From the NCBI GenBank assembly GCA_902523435.1, contig CABYZM010000013.1:1-36714 (forward strand): DNA of 36,714 nucleotides. Reading direction: 5' to 3'. This document shows positions 7,543 to 15,262 of the stretch, one piece after another. The notes below the pieces were generated by a model. It worked only from the letters and a program-made list of their open reading frames with translations. It did not search any database and was not told where the DNA came from. The position numbers and the translations under genes were made by a program. Numbering within the stretch: the stretch's first letter is position 1; each line of letters begins with the position of its first letter. Origin of the DNA: an uncultured SAR116 cluster alpha proteobacterium. GTDB taxonomy: Bacteria > Pseudomonadota > Alphaproteobacteria > Puniceispirillales > Puniceispirillaceae.

Positions 7543-8355
7543 TTAGCGTCCTTTGAATTGCGGTTTACGCTTTTCCATAAAAGCCCGACGACCCTCAATA
7601 TAATCTTCACTGTCAAAACAAGCTTTGACAAGCGCATCAATGTGGGCACGGTCACGTTCTGTTTCAGCCTTTTGTATATCCGCAGTAATCGCCTTTACTG
7701 ATGCCATCGTCATTGGCGCGTTTTCAGCGATGCGCTTGGCGTAATCTGCAACATAAGCTTCAAGCATATGCCCAGGCAGTACACGATTAACTAACCCCAT
7801 ATCATAGGCCTCCTGTGCGGCAAACTGACGGGCAGTAAAGAAAATTTCCTTTACCATTGACGGGCCAACCAAAGCTGACAGGCGGGATACGCCGTCAAAC
7901 CCGTAACCCAGTCCTAGCCTTGCTGCTGGAACAGCAAAACGTGATTTATCCTCGCACAGCCGGATATCACAGCAGACAGCAAGCCCCATCCCGCCACCGA
8001 TACAATAACCGGTGATTTGCGCAATTGTTGGTTTTGGAAACGTAAATACGGCATTATAGAACCGGGTAGAGGCAGCTGTATAAGCTGCAACTTGCGCCTC
8101 ACTTGACCGTTCTTTTTCAAATTTGGAAATGTCGGCCCCTGAAGCAAAAGCTTTCCCACCTGCACCGCGAATAATCAAAAGCCGCACATTATCATCCAAG
8201 GCCATAGCTTCCACAACTTCTGCAGCAGCTTCGTACATTGCAAGAGAAACAGCATTGTGTCTTTCAGGATTATTGATCACCACATAGCCTGTGAGATCAA
8301 TGCAACCAGCGAGGATTTTACCTTCTGCATAACTGTCTAAAACAGAAAGTTTCAT
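7543..8355 (-). CDS. Enoyl-CoA hydratase/isomerase (crotonase) family protein
   Basis: A 270-aa crotonase-fold protein. The CoA-binding and oxyanion-hole segments are clear: AFASGADISKF and GYCIGGGMGLAVCCDIRLC. The catalytic-Glu region, usually P-E-x-x-L-G...G-G, here reads VPAARLGLGYGFDGVSRL. The standard Glu is replaced by Ala and an Asp appears in the later loop, so ordinary hydratase chemistry should not be assumed. An isomerase, lyase or hydrolase of the crotonase superfamily is possible. The ATG at 8355 overlaps the CoA-transferase stop by 4 bp (ATGA), which implies translational coupling. The likely substrate is the CoA thioester made by that transferase. Confidence 0.9.
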   Translation of the reverse strand: MKLSVLDSYAEGKILAGCIDLTGYVVINNPERHNAVSLAMYEAAAEVVEAMALDDNVRLLIIRGAGGKAFASGADISKFEKERSSEAQVAAYTAASTRFYNAVFTFPKPTIAQITGYCIGGGMGLAVCCDIRLCEDKSRFAVPAARLGLGYGFDGVSRLSALVGPSMVKEIFFTARQFAAQEAYDMGLVNRVLPGHMLEAYVADYAKRIAENAPMTMASVKAITADIQKAETERDRAHIDALVKACFDSEDYIEGRRAFMEKRKPQFKGR

Positions 8356-9536
8356 ATCACACCCTTATTAGCAAACGCATCAATCTCGGCATCGGTATAT
8401 CCATATTCGGCAAGTATCTCGCGGCTATGTTCACCTTTGCCTGGGGGCGGGCGTTGAATAGAGGGATCCGCATTGCTCATGATAATAGGCTGACCCACTA
8501 CCTGAACTGCGCCCCGCTCGATGCTGTTCATATCTCGGGCAATGCCCAGATGACGGACCTGTTCATTTGAGAAGACTTCATCAACGGTATTGATCTCACC
8601 ACTTGGGACGCCAGCAGCATTAAGTCGTTTTATCCAATTTTTGCTGCTATCTTTTTTCATATTTTCATTTATGAGTTCGCCTAAACGGTCACGGTTTTCA
8701 CTTCGACTATCTCGTGTTTCAAACATCTCATCATCTAATCTACTATCCCCAACTTCTTCCTTGAACCTCTTCCAAATATGTTGCCCGACAGCAGCGATAT
8801 TTATGAACCCATCACTTGTTTCAAAAACCCCTGTTGGTATGGAAGTAGGGTGATTGTTTCCTGCTTGAGGAGGCACTTCTGAGTCCATAAGCCACCGAGT
8901 TGCTTGAAAATCTAGCATGGCGATCTGGGCCTGCAAAAGCGAAGTTTGCACCCACTGCCCCTCACCTGTTTTTTCCCGGCCTAGAAGTGCGAGCAAAACA
9001 CCCTGCGCAGCAAAACCGCCAGCAGTTAGATCAGCAATAGGAATACCAACCCGCATCGGCCCCTGCCCAGGAGCACCTGTAATTGACATTAGCCCACCCA
9101 TTCCTTGGGCAATCTGGTCAAATCCAGGCCGCTTTGATAAAGGACCATCCTGACCAAAACCAGAGATTGAGGCATAAACAATGCGAGGGTTAAACGACTT
9201 TATAGTCTCATAATCAATGCCAAGACGATGTTTAACATCAGGCCGGTAATTTTCAACGATGACATCTGCTGTTTCTGCCATCTTTAAAAAAATGGATTTA
9301 CCTGCATCAGATTTCAGATCAAGCACCATAGATCGTTTATTGCGCTGCAGATTCTGAAAGTCAGAACTCTCACGTGTTCCCCCCATATCCGACCCAGCCT
9401 CAGATGGTGTTTCTATCTTAAGTACATTTGCTCCCCAATCCGCAAGTTGACGCACACAGGTCGGACCTGATCGTACGCGAGTCAAGTCAAGCACGGTTAT
9501 ATGATCGAGAATGGGACAAGACGGCTCAAATGCCAT
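8352..9536 (-). CDS. CaiB/BaiF-type family III CoA-transferase
   Basis: A 394-aa class III CoA-transferase, the usual length. It has the N-terminal VLDLTRVRSGPTCVRQL and GANVLKIE Rossmann segment, NKRSMVLDLK, and GFGQDGPLSKRPGFDQIAQG. The catalytic aspartate is D169 in PIADLTAG, the family's CoA-anhydride-forming residue. It would activate a carboxylate, perhaps the one imported by TctCBA, by CoA transfer from a donor thioester. I place the start at ATG 9536, with AAGGA 8 nt upstream; a longer frame to 9623 would run through the promoter. It is first in a three-gene minus-strand operon with the crotonase and isomerase-like genes. Confidence 0.92.
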   Translation of the reverse strand: MAFEPSCPILDHITVLDLTRVRSGPTCVRQLADWGANVLKIETPSEAGSDMGGTRESSDFQNLQRNKRSMVLDLKSDAGKSIFLKMAETADVIVENYRPDVKHRLGIDYETIKSFNPRIVYASISGFGQDGPLSKRPGFDQIAQGMGGLMSITGAPGQGPMRVGIPIADLTAGGFAAQGVLLALLGREKTGEGQWVQTSLLQAQIAMLDFQATRWLMDSEVPPQAGNNHPTSIPTGVFETSDGFINIAAVGQHIWKRFKEEVGDSRLDDEMFETRDSRSENRDRLGELINENMKKDSSKNWIKRLNAAGVPSGEINTVDEVFSNEQVRHLGIARDMNSIERGAVQVVGQPIIMSNADPSIQRPPPGKGEHSREILAEYGYTDAEIDAFANKGVI

Positions 9537-9611
9537 AACAAAATCCTTTTGTACATGACTGCTGCAGGAATGAGGCATGCAAAACCACCTGCAAGAGGAG
9601 TAAACTAAAAT

Positions 9612-9626
9612 ATTGTATACCAAATT
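9612..9626. promoter_or_regulatory. Putative GntR/FCD operator upstream of the CoA-transferase operon
   Basis: ATTGTATACCAAATT centred on GTATAC (9615-9620). It is the inverse of the site before tctC (5483-5500) and fits T-N-G-T-N-N-A-C-N-A. It overlaps the predicted -10 element and start site of the CoA-transferase promoter, so binding should repress. Confidence 0.55.
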
Positions 9627-9652
9627 AAGACGCTTTACTGTCTAGCTGTCAA
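9624..9652 (-). promoter_or_regulatory. Predicted sigma70-type promoter of the CoA-transferase operon
   Basis: On the minus strand there is a perfect TTGACA (9647-9652), a 17-bp spacer and CTTAAT (9624-9629, 4/6). The predicted start near 9617 lies inside the GTATAC operator, leaving a leader of about 80 nt before ATG 9536. Confidence 0.55.
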
Positions 9653-9821
9653 CATGATTAATCGCGCCTTCCGCAAGGCTAAAAACTAAATCTCCTCTGA
9701 TGGAAGCGATGCGAGCAAAGATGGTTTTGGATGAGGCCCCTGAAGAGGTATATCTCCACTTTGATCTATGCTTAATTCCGAAAAGTCCTGGCCTTGTGAC
9801 AGGAAGAAAGGTCCCCTTATA

Positions 9822-11327
9822 ATGAGCAACCATCTTTATGATCGTGTATTTGCCCCGCATGAAGATAATCCAAAACCTTTCCTGATTGGTGAGACACAGA
9901 CATTATCCTATGCCATTTTTCATGAACAGGTGAATAAGCTGGCGCATGCGCTGATTGCCAGTGGTCTGAAAACAGGAGACAGAGTCGCAGTACAAGCGGC
10001 TAAATCAAATACCCAGCTTGCTCTTTATGTGGCAACAGTTAAGGCTGGTGGTGTTTATCTGCCTTTGAATACAAGCTACACCGCCCATGAACTTGAATAT
10101 TTTATTTCTAATGCGCAGGCCCGTCTGGTTGTTGTTGATGAAAAGGCCAAACAGGCAGTCACCCCCATAGCAGAAGCGCAAGGGGCAAATTTGCTCACCC
10201 TGAATGCAGATGAAAGCGGCACCCTACCTACGCTAGCAGAGCAGCAAGCTGCTCAGTTTGAAGCCGTTGCTAGAGGCTCTGAGGATCTAGCTGCCATTCT
10301 ATACACATCAGGCACAACCGGCCGGTCCAAAGGTGCGCAGCTCTGTCATCGTAACCTGCACTCCAACACAGAGGTGTTGCGTGATTTTTGGCAGTTTAAA
10401 GAAGATGATGTGTTGTTACATATGCTGCCAATATATCACACCCATGGTTTGTTTGTGGCCTGCAATCTGCTGGCCATGGTTGGGGGTAGCATGATCTTTT
10501 TGCCAAAATTCAACGCTGATAAAGCGCTGTCTTTTTTGCCGCAAGCTACAACAATGATGGGGGTTCCGACTTTTTATACAAGATTGCTAAATGAGGAGCG
10601 GTTCACCCGCGAAGCCAGCCAGCATATGCGCCTTTTCATTTCCGGCTCTGCCCCACTTTTGGCTGAAACACATAAAAGCTTTGCCGCCCGTACGGGTAAG
10701 AAAATACTGGAACGATACGGAATGACCGAAACCAATATGAGTACATCAAATCCTTATGATGGCGAGAGGATAGCTGGCACAGTTGGCGTGCCACTGCCAG
10801 GTGTTGAGCTGCGGATTGCAGATGCTAAAACAGGTAAATCAGTGCCTGATGGTGAGATTGGCATAATTGAGCTTAAAGGCGATAATGTGTTCACAGGATA
10901 CTGGCAAATGCCTGAAAAGACGAAAGAATCCTTTCGTGATGACGGGTACTTTATCACCGGGGACATGGCTCGCATTGACGAGCATGGCTATATCGTCATT
11001 GTCGGGCGGGATAAAGATTTAATCATTTCTGGCGGGCTGAATGTCTATCCAAAGGAAATTGAAAGTATGGTAGATGAGCTAGAAGGGGTCACTGAATCAG
11101 CTGTGATTGGTGTGCCACATCCTGACTTTGGTGAGGCTGTTGTTGCTGTAATTGTGGCAGCAGACAAAACATTGAATGAAGAAAGCGTCATGGAGTTCTT
11201 GGCTAATAAGATAGCAAAATTCAAGCAGCCTAAAGCTGTGTTTTTTGTTGAGGCTCTGCCGCGAAACACAATGGGCAAAGTGCAGAAAGTAACGCTGCGT
11301 GCAGAACACAAAGAATTGTTTGTTTAA
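9822..11327 (+). CDS. matB: Malonyl-CoA synthetase (MatB-like acyl-CoA synthetase)
   Basis: This 501-aa adenylate-forming enzyme matches MatB in length and in its N-terminal NHLYDRVFAPH and VYLPLNTSYTAHELEYFI segments. MatB converts malonate or methylmalonate, ATP and CoA to the CoA ester. Motifs in order are the phosphate loop YTSGTTGRSKG (161-171), YGMTETNMS (299-307), the hinge region YFITGDMARID with GRDKDLIISGGLNVYP (396-410), and catalytic K486 in NTMGKVQK. The start is taken as ATG 9822, with AAGG about 10 nt upstream; the frame opens earlier at 9768 without family similarity. It is divergent from the CoA-transferase operon and 57 nt upstream of the gamma-carbonic anhydrase gene. Other C3-C4 diacids remain possible substrates. 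Confidence 0.88.
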   Translation: MSNHLYDRVFAPHEDNPKPFLIGETQTLSYAIFHEQVNKLAHALIASGLKTGDRVAVQAAKSNTQLALYVATVKAGGVYLPLNTSYTAHELEYFISNAQARLVVVDEKAKQAVTPIAEAQGANLLTLNADESGTLPTLAEQQAAQFEAVARGSEDLAAILYTSGTTGRSKGAQLCHRNLHSNTEVLRDFWQFKEDDVLLHMLPIYHTHGLFVACNLLAMVGGSMIFLPKFNADKALSFLPQATTMMGVPTFYTRLLNEERFTREASQHMRLFISGSAPLLAETHKSFAARTGKKILERYGMTETNMSTSNPYDGERIAGTVGVPLPGVELRIADAKTGKSVPDGEIGIIELKGDNVFTGYWQMPEKTKESFRDDGYFITGDMARIDEHGYIVIVGRDKDLIISGGLNVYPKEIESMVDELEGVTESAVIGVPHPDFGEAVVAVIVAADKTLNEESVMEFLANKIAKFKQPKAVFFVEALPRNTMGKVQKVTLRAEHKELFV

Positions 11328-11384
11328 ACAAACAGGTCCATATTACAGATTATCCTGTTCTGTGGAGGAAATGGAGAGACCATA

Positions 11385-11981
11385 ATGCTGAACACACCGT
11401 CATCACTTTCGGGACCGTTTATTGAGGCATATTGCGATAACTGGCCGGAGATTGACGACACAGCCTATATTGCCAGTACTGCTGCTATTATGGGCTCTGT
11501 TCGAATCGGCGCGGACTGTTCCATCTGGCACAATGTGACCCTGCGGGGTGATGCCAATTACATCACTATCGGCAAGGGCAGCAATATTCAAGATAATTCA
11601 GTGGTGCATATTGATTCAGGAACATTGCCAACTATCATCGGAGAATATGTCACAGTTGGTCATGGCGCTATTGTCCATGCCTGTACCCTGCAGGATAATA
11701 GCTTTGTTGGTATGGGCGCTATTGTGCTGGACGGGGCTGTCGTGGAAAGCGGTGCAATGGTGGCAGCTGGTGCGCTTGTGCCACCTGGTAAAACTGTCCC
11801 CTCCGGCCAGTTATGGGCGGGTAGCCCGGCAAAGCTAATGCGCGAACTAGATGAAGCCACACAGCATAAATTCCTGCAGACTGCGCATAAATATGTTGAA
11901 TTCGGACGGGCAGCCAGGCTTGGCCTTGCCGGCGGACCTTATAAATTCACGCCTGTACCTTTGCCACCAAAAACAAACTGA
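11385..11981 (+). CDS. Gamma-class carbonic anhydrase family protein (left-handed beta helix)
   Basis: A 198-aa hexapeptide-repeat protein. Residues ~25-150 form successive I/V-x-G-x-x-x turns of a left-handed beta helix. The three zinc-binding histidines of the family are visible in VVHID and in GHGAIVH, and the R-G-D of TLRGDANYI matches the conserved active-site Arg/Asp. A C-terminal helical tail follows from GSPAKLMREL. The protein is expected to be a cytoplasmic homotrimer with CO2 hydration or PaaY/CaiE-like thioesterase activity. A GGAGG/GGAGAG-rich leader lies just before ATG 11385. It probably shares the matB transcript (57-nt gap). It could supply bicarbonate for carboxylation or act on CoA esters; the context does not decide. 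Confidence 0.9.
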   Translation: MLNTPSSLSGPFIEAYCDNWPEIDDTAYIASTAAIMGSVRIGADCSIWHNVTLRGDANYITIGKGSNIQDNSVVHIDSGTLPTIIGEYVTVGHGAIVHACTLQDNSFVGMGAIVLDGAVVESGAMVAAGALVPPGKTVPSGQLWAGSPAKLMRELDEATQHKFLQTAHKYVEFGRAARLGLAGGPYKFTPVPLPPKTN

Positions 11982-11998
11982 ACAGCTTATCTCTGCTG

Positions 11999-12169
11999 CT
12001 ATTTTGACTGGTTATCAACACAAGGCGCACCGCAGGGCGCACAGGCATTGCCGAGCTCAGACGGCGAACCGACATCAGTCATCGCGTTGCTGGTCAAATG
12101 ATCAAACGTCATAAGGATAGCGCCAAGAACGATTAGCATCAGATAAATTTTCTTTGGTGAAAGTATCAT
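11999..12169 (-). CDS. Small Cys-rich membrane-anchored protein (56 aa)
   Basis: This short gene encodes 56 residues: a charged start (MILSPKKIY), one hydrophobic segment (LMLIVLGAILMTF, ~10-22), then a polar stretch ending in the Cys cluster NACAPCGAPCVDNQSK, with cysteines at 43, 46 and 50. It lies 13 nt after the YeeE-like transporter stop with AGGA 7 nt before its ATG at 12169, so it looks like the third gene of the rhodanese-transporter operon. If the N-terminus is inside, the Cys cluster faces the periplasm, where the rhodanese acts. The cysteines could carry sulfane sulfur or bind metal; this is inference. I do not recognise a named family. Confidence 0.6.
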   Translation of the reverse strand: MILSPKKIYLMLIVLGAILMTFDHLTSNAMTDVGSPSELGNACAPCGAPCVDNQSK

Positions 12170-12182
12170 TGCTGAGTCCTGC

Positions 12183-13322
12183 CTATTTTTCCAGTCCGAA
12201 GCGCGGTCGTATCTGAATGCCTGCCCAGCTGCCCGTCATCGCCACAACAAACCAGATCCAGCCATGCAATGAGCCAGAGGCAATTCCGCCCAGAAAGGCC
12301 CCAATATTACAGCCAAACGACAGTCTTGCCCCAATTCCCATCAAAACTCCCCCAACGGCTGCAGCAACCAACTGCTGTCCTGAAGGCCAGTTTTGACGTG
12401 AGAGCTGACCAGAACCAGCGGCAACCATGGCTGCCCCCAAAACCATACCTATATTCATCAGGCTGGATATATCTGATAACAGTGAATGGCTTAATGCGCG
12501 CGCTGGGCCCGGCCACTGCCAGAAGGTGAAATTTTCCACAGGTATGCCAATATCCTGCGCTAGTTTTGCGCCCCATAAGGTAAAGCCAAATGTAACGCCC
12601 CAAGGATGACCAGACAGCACAAAAACAGCCCAGCATAATGCAGCAATAACCAGACACGCTAGCACCAGACGTTTTGAGAGCTGTTGGCCACGGTGGCGCC
12701 CCAGCAGATAAAAACCAAAACCGGCAACACTAATAAAAGAAAGATTGACAATTGTGCGCAGACCATCAGACAGACCGCCTGCGATGGCCACTGGACCTAC
12801 TGATCCCCAGCCTAATGCAGATGGCAGCAAAAATGATCCCAGAACAGAGCCTATAATGAAAAATGGCAGCGCAACCATCATCCGGCCTGAACCGCTCCCA
12901 AAGCTGTACAACACGCCAGATCCGCAGCCATTTGCAAGCTGCATGCCGAGGCCAAAAATAAAGGCCCCGACAAATAACGAAATAGTCACAGGGGCAACGG
13001 TCCCGGCCGCGCTCAGCCCCAGCGCAGATGCCGGAATAAAGACAATCGCACACAAGCCAATAAGCAGAAAATGGGCGGCAAGCCCCATTACCTCACCCCG
13101 CACCAGCGCATGTCGCCAGACAGACGCAAAGCCATATTGGAACAGTAAAAACACTACCCCTAACAAGCCACCAAGAATAAAGAGTCCAACACCTGTCAGG
13201 CCTGTGTCAAGACTAACTAATCCCGCGATCAACACTGCAAGGCTGCCAAAAAGAGTCAGACTGCCCCTTTCAAAGGACAATGGCCGGCGGACAGCTGATG
13301 GTATGCTTGCTGCTTTTGACAT
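12183..13322 (-). CDS. YeeE/YedE-family (TsuA-like) sulfur-compound transporter
   Basis: A 379-aa polytopic membrane protein with about nine to ten hydrophobic segments. Two copies of the family's Cys motif are present: GLGMQLANGCGSG (C133) and GARLSFGCNIGAFLGG (C338). In thiosulfate transporters of this family these cysteines line the pore and relay the substrate. The start is ATG 13322 with GGAG 6 nt upstream; a longer frame to 13364 lacks a good site. It is preceded by a periplasmic rhodanese (87-nt gap) and followed after 13 nt by the Cys-rich small protein. Together this suggests uptake of thiosulfate or protein-bound sulfane sulfur. The specific substrate is inferred, not shown. Confidence 0.9.
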   Translation of the reverse strand: MSKAASIPSAVRRPLSFERGSLTLFGSLAVLIAGLVSLDTGLTGVGLFILGGLLGVVFLLFQYGFASVWRHALVRGEVMGLAAHFLLIGLCAIVFIPASALGLSAAGTVAPVTISLFVGAFIFGLGMQLANGCGSGVLYSFGSGSGRMMVALPFFIIGSVLGSFLLPSALGWGSVGPVAIAGGLSDGLRTIVNLSFISVAGFGFYLLGRHRGQQLSKRLVLACLVIAALCWAVFVLSGHPWGVTFGFTLWGAKLAQDIGIPVENFTFWQWPGPARALSHSLLSDISSLMNIGMVLGAAMVAAGSGQLSRQNWPSGQQLVAAAVGGVLMGIGARLSFGCNIGAFLGGIASGSLHGWIWFVVAMTGSWAGIQIRPRFGLEK

Positions 13323-13409
13323 TCTCTGCTCCAAATAAAAAGAAGCTAAATTCAGGCAGAACACTTTTGCAAGTGCCTGCCCTTATTCACGTGTTAATCT
13401 GTGGATATC

Positions 13410-14387
13410 TTACCCCAGAACAGACTTGAAAAAGCCTTTAATTTTCTGGAAGTTTGATTTTCCTATCTCAAGCGGATTATCCGCATCAGCTGTCCATTCA
13501 ACCATTGACCCATCATACAGCTTTACATCCTTACGGCCCAGAATTTCTGACAGCACAAACCAGTTTGTTGCTGCCCAGTGACCAGTGTTGCAATAGCTGA
13601 TGACTGGCTGATCTGATCGGACATCTGCGTAAAGTGCCTGCAGCTCTCCAACTGACTTTAACTGGTTATTATCGACATCATAGGCTATTTCCTGAAACAG
13701 CTGCTGAGCACCTGGAATACGGCCAGGCTGGGCAGCTTTCGGATGCTTGGCCTCGCCATAAAATTGCGCCTCGTTCCGACCATCCAAAAGTGTAGCAGTG
13801 TCTGTTTTGCCGACAAGCTGGGCAACCTCATCAGCTGCGATGTAGCCTTGATGCTGAAAACGGGCAACAAAATTACCTGGTTCCGGAGCGACCGGCGCTC
13901 CGCGCTCAATAAGCTCAGGATGGGCAGCTACCCAGGACACATAACCGCCATTTAGGATAGATACATTTTCGTGCCCAAACACCTTAAACGTCCAGTAGGC
14001 GCGTGCAGATGACCCAAAATCAGTTGAACTCACGCCGGCAGGGATAAGCACAACATGGCTGTTCTGCGATACCCCCAGCTTGCGGGCCAAAGCTTCAAAC
14101 TGCGTTTCTGTTGGCAACAAACCAACGACGTCATCACGGCCGACACGCCATCCATCTTTCAGGTAATCTGAATGAACAGATGTTGGGATGTGCCCCTCAA
14201 GGTATGTCTTGTAGCTGCCCCCGTCGATTTTATTTCGCAAATCGATTAAAACCACTTTTTCATTGTCTAAATTTTCAGCAACCCAATCTGTATTTACCAG
14301 CGGCTGGACTATTGATGACATTGCAGTGCCCGCTCCGAGAGTGGTCCACAACATAATGGCCAGAATGGCCCGATTGAAAATCGTCAT
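13410..14387 (-). CDS. Periplasmic two-domain sulfurtransferase (rhodanese family)
   Basis: A 325-aa protein with an N-terminal Sec signal (FNRAILAIMLWTTLGAGTA, ~4-22) and two rhodanese domains, ~25-165 and ~180-310. The C-terminal domain carries the active-site loop ISYCNTGHWAATNW with catalytic C266. The equivalent N-terminal loop, LIPAGVSSTDFGSSARAYW, has no Cys, as expected for the inactive half. It should transfer sulfane sulfur (thiosulfate, or the mercaptopyruvate type) in the periplasm. Start ATG 14387 has AAGGAG 7 nt upstream; a longer frame to 14429 is unlikely. It is first in the operon with the YeeE-like transporter and Cys-rich small protein. A very AT-rich tract (14511-14571) upstream probably holds the promoter. 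Confidence 0.92.
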   Translation of the reverse strand: MTIFNRAILAIMLWTTLGAGTAMSSIVQPLVNTDWVAENLDNEKVVLIDLRNKIDGGSYKTYLEGHIPTSVHSDYLKDGWRVGRDDVVGLLPTETQFEALARKLGVSQNSHVVLIPAGVSSTDFGSSARAYWTFKVFGHENVSILNGGYVSWVAAHPELIERGAPVAPEPGNFVARFQHQGYIAADEVAQLVGKTDTATLLDGRNEAQFYGEAKHPKAAQPGRIPGAQQLFQEIAYDVDNNQLKSVGELQALYADVRSDQPVISYCNTGHWAATNWFVLSEILGRKDVKLYDGSMVEWTADADNPLEIGKSNFQKIKGFFKSVLG

Positions 14388-14645
14388 AAAAAGCTCCTTC
14401 AGTTTACTGCAGCGACCGCCAAACCTCATAAATCAGGGTCTTGGTCTGTCGCTCCGGCATTATTTACGAGAGCTCATAAAAAAAATATGTTCGGTTAATC
14501 AATACCTAACATTAAAATAAAAATTTAATTTTTTATGAAAATTATTATTTTAGTAAATTATTTTTATTTGTGACTAGTTTGAGCAATCTGGTTTAGCGCG
14601 CATTTCCCAAATTACGTCTGAAGGCAAAGCAGTCTTTTATGTCGT

Positions 14646-15158
14646 TTATGCCTCGAGTGAGAATTGCATAAAAACCACATCGAGCCAGCGGCTAAATTTG
14701 AAACCCAGATTATCTGCCGTCCCCACATGAACAAATCCGCAGGCGCGATGCAGACCAATTGAGCTTTTATTCTCAGAATCACCGATAACAGCAAGAATTT
14801 GTTTGTATTCACGCTGCCTACATTCTGAAATCAACCGCAAAAGTAAGGCCCGACCAATTCCTTCACGTATGCGTTCAGGGTTGACATAAATAGAATTTTC
14901 CACTGTATATCGATAGGCTGAACGGGCCTTGTAAGGCCCGGCATAGGCAAATCCCGACACTGTATCATCTGGCGTGCAGGCCACAAGCACAGGGAACCCT
15001 GTTTTAGTTAGACCAGACAAACGGCGAAGCATTTCCTCTGTAGTGGGCGCCTGCTCCTCAAAAGTCGCTGTGCCTGTTAGCACATGATGACGGTAAATGC
15101 CTGTCACAGCATCAGCATCTCCAACAGAAAAGGCTCGGATTATCACATCATTACTCAT
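14646..15158 (-). CDS. GNAT N-acetyltransferase, phosphinothricin/methionine-sulfoximine type
   Basis: A 170-aa GNAT-fold enzyme resembling the Pat/Bar/YncA (MnaT) group. It begins IIRAFSVGDADAVTGIYRHHVLTGTATFEE, has GFAYAGPYKARSAYRYTVENSIYV in the middle, and the acetyl-CoA-binding R-x-x-G-I/x-G-R-A-L-L sequence REGIGRALLLRLI. NKSSIGLHRACGFVHVGT follows as the C-terminal strand region. It acetylates the alpha-amino group of methionine analogues or similar amino acids with acetyl-CoA. Start ATG 15158. It is divergent from the PQQ-dehydrogenase-like gene (104-nt gap) and 258 nt upstream of the rhodanese gene, same strand. Probably a stand-alone detoxification gene. Confidence 0.92.
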   Translation of the reverse strand: MSNDVIIRAFSVGDADAVTGIYRHHVLTGTATFEEQAPTTEEMLRRLSGLTKTGFPVLVACTPDDTVSGFAYAGPYKARSAYRYTVENSIYVNPERIREGIGRALLLRLISECRQREYKQILAVIGDSENKSSIGLHRACGFVHVGTADNLGFKFSRWLDVVFMQFSLEA

Positions 15159-15262
15159 GCCATGATACTACCGCACAAAAACAAGTTAACCAACGGGCTG
15201 TTGAGAATACTGTTGATCTGCCATCCTAGTTTTATATCATCATGACAGCCTGACAGGAGGAG

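Noticed and set aside
9642-9860. 72-codon minus-strand frame between CoA-transferase and matB
   Set aside because: It overlaps the matB start and the CoA-transferase promoter, has no ribosome site and no recognisable protein features.
11328-11384. Possible hairpin AACAGG...CCTGTT between matB and the carbonic anhydrase gene
   Set aside because: The stem is only about 6 bp with a long loop and no T tract, so it is not a credible terminator.
11851-12114. Plus-strand frame overlapping the gamma-carbonic anhydrase end
   Set aside because: It is a frame shadow of the carbonic anhydrase gene and runs antisense over the small Cys-rich gene, which has much better signals.
12745-13338. 197-codon plus-strand frame opposite the YeeE-like gene
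   Set aside because: It is Pro/Arg/Thr-rich with no motif; it arises from the codon pattern of the real membrane-protein gene on the other strand.
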